Positions 55,331 to 64,000 of a stretch of 64,000 bases of DNA are shown piece after piece. A program made the position numbers and the translations under genes. Positions within the stretch are counted from its first letter, which is position 1. Each line of letters begins with the position of its first letter. The stretch comes from Haliotis asinina. Lineage: Eukaryota > Mollusca > Gastropoda > Lepetellida > Haliotidae. Location of the stretch: the NCBI RefSeq assembly GCF_037392515.1, contig NW_027133892.1:1-64000 (forward strand), read 5' to 3'. The notes below the pieces were generated by a model that saw nothing but the letters and a program-made list of their open reading frames with translations, searched no databases and was not told where the DNA came from.

Positions 55331-55689
55331 AGCCAAATCCATTAACCGTACCTACTCATGAAATCTGGGACACATTTATCTATCTATCATAAATAAAAAC
55401 AAACTGTATTCCACATAGGGAGATATTACTTGCGTAAGATCATACAGTATCTCTTAGGAGATATCGTTTTCACAGAAGAATTTGCACAATGCTATGACGT
55501 CATAACTTGATGACGGTCTGTGGTTGTAAAATGTTCAGAGATGTAAAATAAAGAACAAGAGTCATTACTGATGATAGTATACTCATGACAAAACCTTCGG
55601 TTACATGTTACTTTATCAACTCGTGTTGATATAACTGACATGAGTAGATATACTAGTGGGATTCCCTACATAACACAAATGCTGTCTAA

Positions 55690-55870
55690 ATCTCAGGAAA
55701 AAAATACAGAAAATGTTTTCAAAATGTTTTCAAAATGTTATTAGACAACGTCATGGTATATGTTTTAAATTATTTCACAAGATATTAGTGAAATGTTTTA
55801 AAACGCTGTAGAGATGTTAGTCAAGAATATTTTAATGAAACATTGTGATCACATCTTAAAAACTTGTTAT
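55690..55870. repeat. Further copy of the AT-rich degenerate repeat
   Basis: Contains AAATGTTTTCAAAATGTTTT, TTAAATTATTTCACAAGATA and AAACGCTGTAGAGATGTTA, all matching blocks at 54290-54365. Confidence 0.6.
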
Positions 55871-55879
55871 GTCCCAACA

Positions 55880-56075
55880 GTGCTATTAGTTTCAACTTTC
55901 CACGCAAGTTTAAATGATTCTAACTGTCATATTCTGGTGGTTCTACTGTGCTTCATCGACAGATTTTGATAATATACATGTATTCCTATCCTATCTCAAC
56001 AATGTTCTCGTCACGATATGGCTGCACCATTGGCGATGTACGTGACTCTAAATATCAACTTACTCACTCATTTAA
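55880..56075 (+). mobile_element. 3' end fragment of the RNase H LINE family
   Basis: TTCATCGACAGATTTTGATA and GTTCTCGTCACGATATGGCT, ending in CTTACTCACTCA, parallel the LINE 3' UTR at 32555-32665 (CGTCGACAGAATTTTATAAT; GTTCCCGTCACGATATGGCT). No coding sequence remains. Confidence 0.7.
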
Positions 56076-58301
56076 TGTGAGAAAAGAACATTGTTTTCAT
56101 ATCTCACTTTTCCCGCACGCTTTGGAAATTTCCGTCCTGGTACGGTACATTGAAATAGCCTTATAGCTCTGTACACTCAGTCCGTTTCAGGTCAGCTTAA
56201 CTTTCAATCAAAAGGAGTTTCCAAAAAATAAATATATGTATATTTTTTAAAAAATCCAGAACATTCATCAACCTGCTAAAGTAAGTTTAGACAAGGAACA
56301 GATTATTTGAATACTGTTTTTAAGGTCACATATATGATGGTAATACTTTATTACCCATGTAGGAATTCATCTTACATCAGTACACTTTATCCTAATGCCA
56401 TTTGGTTACCGATGCAAAGGCTGTTATGTCATTATTATAATTAGGGGTATTAGTTTATTACAGAAAGGACCCCGTGCATACGTATGGATTCTGCCTGAAA
56501 AAAAACAAAACAAAACAAAACCGGCATTTGTTTTCAGTTGCTTAAGCATAATAGAACGACAGCAGGATGAACTATAACGACATCAAGAGGAATTCTGCAG
56601 CCGCATATACACGCTGTAATGTCCCAAAGTAGACATACTGGCAAATCTACGCCACTTTCGCCATCGCCTTTTTTTTGGACGATAGCCCAGCAAAGGGGTG
56701 ATACCAGTCGGCCGATGGTTTTCAAACTCTACGGCCAGCCACACACACATATACATTTTCAGTCATCCAAATAATGATCATATCAATTTGCATGTATTCA
56801 GCCCATGGACTTCCCGCGCTCCTAATCTCTCCAAAGGAGCACTGACGAGGAGCGATTTCCGTGGACTGGTTTAAACTTTTGTTATCGTTTTTCTCCCGTG
56901 AGTAACCGGATGATATCCCAGGATTCGTGACCTTTGCTGCGCAGGCCGCATGCGAAATTGAGAGTTTAATTATCAGACAGATCAACTAAGGTGAAGACAT
57001 TTTTACTTCATTACAAATGTATTATGAAAACAAATGAAACACTTTAAAGGTTAATCATGTGCCAGTGGTAGAAATGGTAAAAAACTATTAGGACGGGAAA
57101 ATAACGAAGCCAATGTACGTCTCTATATTTTGTCTCACAACAGGCAGTCTTGCAGAGTAGATTAGAAACGATTCAGTCATAACCACCTGTACCTTTGATA
57201 TGTCAGTTTCCCCGACTTTCCACCCCATCTGAAACACACTTAATATTTCTTTTGAATACTCTAGAAATGAAATTAGTAACTAAAAAGTAGGCTTAAAGAA
57301 GTTATTCAAATAATGTGTCAAATTTGAAAAAAAAATTAGTCTAGACCGATCTGCTTTTCTGTTTTAGTAAGGTTAAGAAATGGTTAAACATTCTGCTACT
57401 GTGAGACACACTGTTGCTAGCACAGGCCGCGCCTGGTTCATGTCAGCTCGGGGTTTCTACAGATGAACTCGTAGCATATTGCTTTTTTTTATAGTGTTGC
57501 CTCTGCTAAACAGGAGAGAAACACTTGGGAGATTAAAGATAAATATTAGACCTCGCTAGCCAAGATACACAATCTTGTGAGCACGAAATTATCCTTTTTC
57601 AGTGAAACACAATGTAATGAAAGCATAATCGAAACATTAATTGAAAAAGAGTAATTAAACAGCACTTTTTAAAATGCTAAGGTTATTATGTCATATTATA
57701 ACGACACTGTTCTGTTGTGAAATGATATAGCTTATTGTCATATATATTTGCATATACATTTGCTACATCAGGCCCCGATTTCCCGAAAGAAACTTAATGT
57801 TTTACTCAAATTTCAAACTAAGTTTGACAATTTGAAACTGCTTTGTTTTTAACTCAAATTCATTTTTTAAAATACATAATGCCCAAACACCTGAATCTAT
57901 TTAGTCACAAAAATGAAACTGACTACTATTTTCGAGGTTAATATCAATTTCAGTGAATTCAGAGAAATGTATTTTATCAATTTTTTGTAAAAAATGGAAC
58001 TTAAGTCAAAATTCAGACTTCAGTTTGTTTCGAGAAACTGGGGCCAGCTCAATGGAAATGCAATGCAATGCAGTAATGCAAGTTTCATGTAGCAAGCTGG
58101 GATTGTTATCAGACCTCTGATGCCCATGGGACAATGCTATGCCTGCAGGTCAACTCTCCTGACTGGACTGGATGGTAACCATGTTAACTGGAACAGAAGT
58201 CCAAAAGTTTTGTTGTATTTTTTATTTTCTTATGACAGTGCATCGAAAATGATTTGTACTTTTTATGGAGATGCCATCGAAATACCATAAACATGAAATT
58301 A
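56076..58301. other. 2.2 kb without a recognisable gene
   Basis: AT-rich. Frames below 90 codons carry no domains. A CAAAA pentanucleotide run lies near 56500. Confidence 0.35.
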
Positions 58302-58488
58302 CGAAACATGTCTTAAGCATCACAATATCAAGTGAGCGAAACACTTTGATATTTTCAGAATAAATTACTACAATATTTACAAAATACATTTCGTAAGTTT
58401 ACGAAACACGTCTTAAGCATCACAATATCAAGTGAGCAAAATGCTTTGATATTTTCAGAATATATTACTACAATATTTACAAAATAGA
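58302..58488. repeat. 98-bp direct duplication
   Basis: Two copies share CGTCTTAAGCATCACAATAT (with one change), CAAGTGAGC and TTTGATATTTTCAGAATA, starting at about 58302 and 58400, with few differences, so the duplication is fairly recent. Confidence 0.85.
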
Positions 58489-58499
58489 ATCAAAATAGA

Positions 58500-58980
58500 T
58501 TATGGAATTGTTACGAAATGGTTTTGGGTATGTTTCTAAAACTTTTCTGGAACCATACAAAATCACGTGAATGAAACATTTTTATAACCATTTCAAACAC
58601 ATTTCAGGAAAACGTTTTAAACAACTTCTGGTTATACGTTCTTGAAAATATTTCTAAAACATTTCTGGAACCACTCAAAATCACATACACAAAACATTTT
58701 TTTAAACATTTAAAAAAAAAGTGTGGTTGAACGTTTTTGAAAATGTTTCTAAAACAGTTCTGGAACCATACACAATCACGTGAATTAAACATTTGTTGAA
58801 AGATTTTAAAAACATGTCAAGAAAACGTTTTACAATCCATATGGTTAAACGTTTTTTGAAATTGTTTCTAAAACATTTCGGGAACCATTCAAAATCACGT
58901 GAATAAAACTCTTTAACAAAATGTTTTTGCTACATTTCATGAAATGTTTTGCGGATGTTTTTAAAACATTCTTGTGTTAA
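58500..58980. repeat. AT-rich tandem repeat, about 4 units of 100-125 bp
   Basis: Each unit has GTTTCTAAAACATTTCTGGAA or a variant, then CCAT.CAAAATCACGTGAAT and AAACATTTTT..AA. Units begin near 58528, 58645, 58745 and 58863. The segments at 30640-30790 are related (CCAGAACCATAAACATTCAC). Confidence 0.7.
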
Positions 58981-59001
58981 CTGGAGGAACATCACCTGTG
59001 T

Positions 59002-60258
59002 TCACAAGAGAGTTGAAACAATGGAGTAATGGTGTTTGGACACAGGGAAACAGTTTTCAATACCAGTTTCAAACGCCTTCAGGCCCTGGAGCTGTATTAG
59101 ATTTGGACTTTTTGTAACACTTTTCAGGCAATCTGGTGAGATGTAACAGACAAACGACATAGTTAATTTCTCATGCATTGCATGGACATAATCACCGACC
59201 GATGGTGCCTCCAGGTTACAGCTGCCAGGTTTAGACCACAACTGTTTCCAGAACCTTTCATTGGCATCCATGGGAGGCCGTTTATCACGCTCATCAACTC
59301 CACCGGTCTTGAGCTGACTGTAAAATCGCTTTTCATTATTTCTAAACAGTTAATTTTGTTTGATAAATTTGATTTTCTTTTCCCATTTTTTCTTTCTTTC
59401 AGTACAAACCTTTATTTTTGCCTTAAGAGAATCATGACTTTGGAGAAGTACCTTTTCTTTTGTTGTGTTGTAATGTAGTTTGAATTTTCTCCATTTTGCC
59501 TTTGGCCGTTTTGACATTCGACTAACTGATGATCTTATGTAAAGGCACAGCTCTATCCATGAAATTATTCCTCTAGTTTCAATAAGTTTTACAAGAAACC
59601 GGTTTTTCTTTGGTCTTTTGTTGTTATTGTTGGAGGGTTTGTTTTTAGAAACTGAGCGAAGTTCCTCCAAAGGTAGCGGCAGCATAGACTACCGCAATTC
59701 ACTTCCTGCAACGAACAGTCCGCTGAAAGTTTAAGAGAGATAATTTCATTAAGTAAACCAATTTCATTTTGGAAATAGACACGTTTAGTTGTTTAATTGG
59801 CCTCCGTTTCTCTGAAGGTAAATCACAAATTTCCTCCTAAATAGAATTGAACAAAATGTAAACAGGATTTTCGGAAAGGTCTGCAACTGATGAAAAGGAA
59901 CAGTGAGAGTCCAATTGGCTCTTTCTCGGAAGAGTTTCCGTCAGCAAGATGAAAGACGCGGACGTCCATCAGAATTTTTGGGTCTGCTGCCACTTGAGCA
60001 TTTTGCTCTTGCAAAGGTTCCTGACGGGGACTAGTTGTGGGTTGAACTGGCTCACGGGGCATTAGACGTTTTAGCCGCCGGAGTTGGTCTCGGAGATGTT
60101 TGCTCCGCCAGGTAAGCATACATGGGCATGGCATTGTCCCAATGCAGCTTAAGCGACTTGCCATCAATACGTGGATTATAAGGACATCCGTCGCTATCGC
60201 ACACGCAAGTAGTGTGGATTTGAGATGTTTTGACCAAACTATTCTTGGCAAGTCCCAT
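59002..60258 (-). pseudogene. Unrecognised minus-strand coding-like region, perhaps a retroelement remnant
   Basis: Three non-overlapping coding-like parts lie in order on the minus strand. 60258-60052 starts MGLAKNSLVKTSQIHTTCVC with a Cys-containing segment (CVCDSDGCPYNP). 59685-59350 is highly basic (KRPKKNR, RKKKWEKKIK). 59271-59002 reads DANERFWKQLWSKPGSCNLE. A FWKxLWxKP word after a basic helical region reminds me of the segment just before the reverse transcriptase in some LINEs, but no RT block follows. A host gene with exons in this order is possible. I cannot name it. Confidence 0.3.
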
Positions 60259-60439
60259 CTTCAGTAAGGTTGGTTTGACTACCGGAGGAAGGCTGACCGG
60301 GCTGCGGAGTTGAAAGATTAAAGTCTTCTTGGCTTTTTAGTAACCCAGAGAAAAACCAGCTTCGGGGGGTTCAGTTAAGGGAATAAAATTCCCCTATCAA
60401 GGCCCACCACGGAGAGACGTACATCATAAGGCCTTTTTC

Positions 60440-60535
60440 ATTATTATATGGCGGCGATCTGTAAATAGTCGAGAGTGGTCCAGACAATCTAGTGATCAAC
60501 AGCATGAGCTACGATCTAGACAATTGCGATGCGAT
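60440..60535 (-). mobile_element. Fragment of the abundant SINE at the left end of the intact dispersed repeat
   Basis: ATATGGCGGCGATCTGTAAA, TCGAGAGTGGTCCAGACAAT and AGTGATCAACAGCATGAGC match the SINE; compare 36945-37020. Confidence 0.75.
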
Positions 60536-61385
60536 ATCAATACTATTATTTTCATTATTATTACTGATATTGATATTATTGTTATTCCCTTAGGTATGAA
60601 TATTGCAACTCCGAGTTACAGGTGGACACTAAAATGTTTGACGTTGATAGAGACTGATTGCACATGCAAATCCTCTTTCTACACCCTGACCAAACGAAAA
60701 ATAATGATTGTAAAGGTAACAATTGCTTAGCTGATTGCACTGTCCCATCTCATCCTAAAGTTATGTGATCTATCATTTACATTGTATGATTAAGCTTAAA
60801 CAATGAACTGTAAACCTGCAGACTGCACCAACGTCCCGTCTCCTTATCAGGCCTTTGTCCACAAGAAATGCTGCCTGCACATAGCGAAATATGGGAGACA
60901 CGTGCATTTTCATGTTTTTGATCACACCACTGAAGGTTCCATTTGAACGATGCTGTAATCAGGACACTGGGCAATCTCGCATTTACCAAACTAAAATAAA
61001 TATTTGGCGATCTTGATTTTTCTTCTCTATTGAAGATTACTTCAAATCTCCACATCATCCAAAAATTGATTGGTTTTATTATAATTTTCCGAATAAACAT
61101 TACAAATACCTTTATTCATTTACAAATACCTTTATTTAATTACGATAGAAGCTTCACGTGTCACTGTTAAGTAAATTTACTGTCATGGCAAACAATTCCA
61201 TGCAAACACCTGTAGACGATGTCATAAGGTCTGTTGACATTTATGGTCAGACAACCATATGACTACTTTCTTACTGTATTTTCCAGTATTCAGGCAAGAT
61301 GTACAGAAATGTGTTTCTCTTATTCCATTTTAAATATTACAATGATTGAAAAGTCATAGAACCATTTTCATCAAACAGTGATAGA
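60536..61385. repeat. Uninterrupted copy of the dispersed repeat
   Basis: The left 250 bases match 37021-37281 and the right 570 match 45890-46420, here with nothing between them. It includes a local 22-bp duplication at 61095-61140 (TACAAATACCTTTATT). A 107-codon minus frame (60777-61100) has a relative in the 45.9-kb copy, so the family may once have been coding, but I recognise no domain. Confidence 0.75.
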
Positions 61386-62464
61386 GGCATATTGTCACAA
61401 TGTACAGGAAAAGAAAGAGCTCGCGTGTAAACATCAAACCACAACATCCGGTTTTAATAAACAGAGTTGCGCAGTGGGACAAGGCTATAAATAGAAAAGC
61501 ACGTGGTGTGTGTGTTTGTAAACAATCCCTGTTTGCGTGGATACAGAAATCGTCAGTTCTGGATGTACATCAGAGTTTTGCACTTTTGACTCAGCCATGG
61601 CATGTCCATTAATGAACAATTCCCATGACCATTAGTAGACCTTTTGCAATCTCAATAATGACTGATGTGAAGAAATATATATAAACAAACTTTAAATAAC
61701 ACGATGTTGATCAACACCAGACATGCCATGATCTGTGCTCCTGCTTACACAAAGGCGTTTTATTCTTACCAGTGGCGAGTCCTGGGGTAATGAACAATGA
61801 TAAGTTGTTGGCTTTGTCCTTCCCATATCCAGAGAAATCTCTACTGAAGGCAGAATCGAAGCTCTAATTATGGCAATAGTGTGAGTACGTGCTTCAGCAA
61901 CAGTACCATTGTACAGTGTTGTTTGTAAACAATAGAGTTTGGATCAGACAACCCAGTGATTTTCGCCATGCGGTATGATGGCATAATATGTGCGTATGAA
62001 TCAATATTAAACAGTGGTGATATAAGATAAAGGTGAGCGTATCTTGCACCACCACGGTTGCACTCATGATTACAATACGCAAAGTCAAGTCAAATAAGAC
62101 GAGATTTTTATTGATGTCAGCACACGTTGGAATGGAACAATATGTACTTCCTCCTTCATCAGGTGAATAAATACTAGAAGACGGCACGTGTAACTAAAGA
62201 AGTAAGACAACAAAGGTGACATAGTACAAGTTAAAACAGGGTAGTGTAACAAACATCAGATATGTATTTATAGCAGTAAAAGAGACATATTAACAGAAGA
62301 CAATGCGCAGCTTATAATATTTATAACCACTATTTATTCAAACACTTTCTATACGTGGGATAACAATGGCTTGAATACATACTATCTGGTCGTGATATGA
62401 ACACCACCTGGCAGAACAGTTATAATTGCTGTAACCCTATCTGACAAATGTATTCAGTGCAACC
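61386..62464. other. 1.1 kb without a recognisable gene; SINE scrap
   Basis: At 61915-61975 TTGTAAACAATAGAGTTTGG and ATCAGACAACCCAGTGAT are an old SINE interior in minus orientation. A 70-codon frame at 61400-61612 has no motif. Confidence 0.35.
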
Positions 62465-62575
62465 TCCCTGAAAGGTACAAAGGGAGACAAGCCTCCCTGA
62501 GATGAGACAAAGGGAGACAAGCCTCGCTGAGATGGGACAAGGAGAGACTAGCGACTCTGAGATTGGACAAGAGGA
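62465..62575. repeat. 32-bp tandem array, about 3.5 units
   Basis: Units contain GAGACAAGCCTCCCTGAGAT and GAGACAAAGG with a few changes. Confidence 0.85.
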
Positions 62576-62921
62576 CCCTGGGGTGGACAGAAGTTCTTAA
62601 GGCCAGTTGCCTGTTCCATATGTATTCTGGCATGTGCTACTCACCTGGTCCTCTGAAAACCTGCCATGCAGAACTGCTTACCATGTGCAAATGGAGGCAT
62701 GTTTAGTATATCCTCTTAATGCGAAGAGATCTCTACTAAAACATTCCTGTCAGTCCTTATGTCGTCACCATACTTGTATTAATCAAGGAATACTTAAGCA
62801 ATGTGCCTATCTGACACTGAACAAGACTACACTGGTGAGATGTAAGGAAACGCACCTGCAGGAAATAGGAACAGACATTTGAAAGTATTGTGATACTTGT
62901 ACTGTGACCAGGTCAATAGAC
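62576..62921. other. No gene seen
   Basis: A 91-codon frame at 62607-62882 shows no domain. Confidence 0.35.
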
Positions 62922-63140
62922 AACCCGTGAAGGTCCGAGGTAGAATAGGCCTTCAGCAACCCACGCTTGCCTTAAAAGACTACTGAGCATAACAAAAGTG
63001 GTAAGAGGCAACTGACGGGATCGGGTGGTCAGGCTCGCTGACTTGGTTGACACGTCATCGGTTCCTAGTTGTGCAGATCGATGCTCATGTTGTTGGTCAC
63101 TGGATTGTCTGGTGCAGACTCGATTATTTATAGACTGCCC
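62922..63140 (+). mobile_element. Abundant SINE, 5' and middle part in forward orientation
   Basis: Starts CCCGTGAAGGTCCGAGGTAG, then CAGCAACCCACGCTTGCC, GATCGGGTGGTCAGGCTCGC, TGTTGGTCACTGGATTGTCT and CGATTATTTATAGACTGCCC, where it stops abruptly. The ACTC tail is absent. Confidence 0.85.
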
Positions 63141-63413
63141 AGGGGTTCAAAATTTTTTTTAAAAGCCACTTGCCACAGGGCAAGTGACTTCAAGAAAGTA
63201 ACTTGCCCTGACTAATTTTCCACTTGCCCTGATTTTTATGACATAATTGTGATGATATTTTGAAAGAATAAATCAACATGGTATTTGATGTTATTGTTTA
63301 CTGTTTGGAGGTCTTTTTTCTCTCTTTACAGGTAATAATTAGCACTGTTTTTATACAGAACAGTCTCTGACTCTCATATTGTTGAAACGTAATTTAAATC
63401 AATACCAGTATGA

Positions 63414-64000
63414 TTACTCTAAGGCTTTATGCATCTCTGGACTGGTGGCGGACTTGAAACAGTGTGGATATGGCAAAGATATGCCTGCTTGCTCGTGAAG
63501 ACCATGCCCCTTGACATGTCTTGTACCTTTACAGCCTGTCGTCCACTCTTTGATTGCTGACCTGGGGTCGAAGTCTTTGAGGGACCTGGGCCCATGTGTC
63601 ATAATTGTCAGGATATTGTTGAGGTTATCTTGACTGAGAACTGATCTGTGAGAGGATTTGACAAGATTCATAGATGAGAACAGCCTCTCACAAACTGCGG
63701 TGCAGGGGCTGATTGTAGACATAAGTTCAACAATTTTCAAGAAAACCTTAAAACACTGGGGTCTACTAAACAGCAGGTTTGACTAGCAATCATACACTGT
63801 TTTTTTACAGTTCTTTAAGTATCCTTTAAGAGTGGTGAACTCATCTTTGATTCTTGTCTTCTCCTCATCTGTGAATAGTGGATGGTAATGTTCAAGTAAG
63901 GCATCTATCTCCTCACACCCATACACTGAAAGACTGCACCTATCAGTGGGCCACTCTGTGTAGTCTAGTACTTTGAAGTATTTCAGTGGAGCTTGACTGA
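63414..64000 (-). pseudogene. hAT-family transposase, C-terminal part, cut by the right window edge
   Basis: On the minus strand an open frame enters from 64000 (WPTDRCSLSVYGCEEIDALL), meets a TAG stop at 63783-63785, and continues in the same phase. The next block, CFKVFLKIVELMSTIS with CERLFSSMNLVKSSHRSVLS and LNNILTIMTHGP, is the hAT C-terminal dimerisation region (Dimer_Tnp_hAT), in the wording of ZNF862-like transposases. The frame ends at 63414. The stop suggests a dead copy, unless it marks an unseen intron. The catalytic domain lies outside the window. Confidence 0.75.

Overview
The window is eukaryotic, AT-rich, gene-poor and packed with repeats. It looks like nuclear DNA of a marine gastropod, most likely an abalone (Haliotis). 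That assignment rests on my memory of the dispersed SINE family whose tail reads AACTCACTCACTCAC, with about fifteen copies or fragments here, and on Tx1-type and RNase H-bearing LINE remnants; I ran no search. I recognise no intact, clearly host, multi-exon gene. Almost everything I can name is a mobile element, a fragment of one, an old viral insertion, or a minisatellite, and several minisatellites were built out of mobile-element coding sequence.

Layout. 0-10 kb: two decayed Tx1/L1-like LINE copies (1-1586; ORF1 remnant about 5.69-6.17 kb and ORF2 6.84-10.33 kb), SINEs, and a 63-bp minisatellite. 10.4-15.4 kb: five consecutive minisatellites (29, 57, 27, 25 and 99 bp) around a small intact His-Me finger (I-PpoI-like) endonuclease ORF. 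The 57-bp unit resembles a piece of that endonuclease, and the 99-bp unit encodes a piece of a Harbinger-type transposase. 15.4-23.6 kb: mostly unassigned DNA with SINEs and a 27-bp array. 23.8-26.95 kb: a minisatellite of about 94 copies of 33 bp, open on both strands. 27-36.9 kb: short arrays, SINEs, an RNase H-carrying LINE 3' end, and a small inverted-repeat element.

37.0-46.4 kb is the most interesting part. A dispersed repeat that is continuous at 60.5-61.4 kb is split here into a left half (to about 37,281) and a right half (from about 45,890). The 8.6 kb between them contains a broken Mutator-like transposase gene carrying a perfect 83-bp-arm fold-back element, and next to it an endogenous parvovirus-like genome on the minus strand (40.75-45.53 kb). 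The viral element keeps an open NS1-like helicase frame lacking its nickase domain, an overlapping NP-like frame, a small cysteine-rich frame behind a candidate intron, a capsid gene with several breaks, and a palindromic repeat cluster immediately after the capsid stop that may be a relic of a terminal hairpin.

46.4-64 kb: further SINEs, a third Tx1-like LINE (48.87-50.94 kb) in which one 75-bp coding segment has expanded to eight copies, AT-rich degenerate repeats at 54-59 kb, unrecognised minus-strand ORFs at 59.0-60.3 kb, and the C-terminal end of a hAT transposase running off the right edge. The elements do not form one pathway. They record nested insertion, decay, and repeated conversion of coding segments into tandem arrays.
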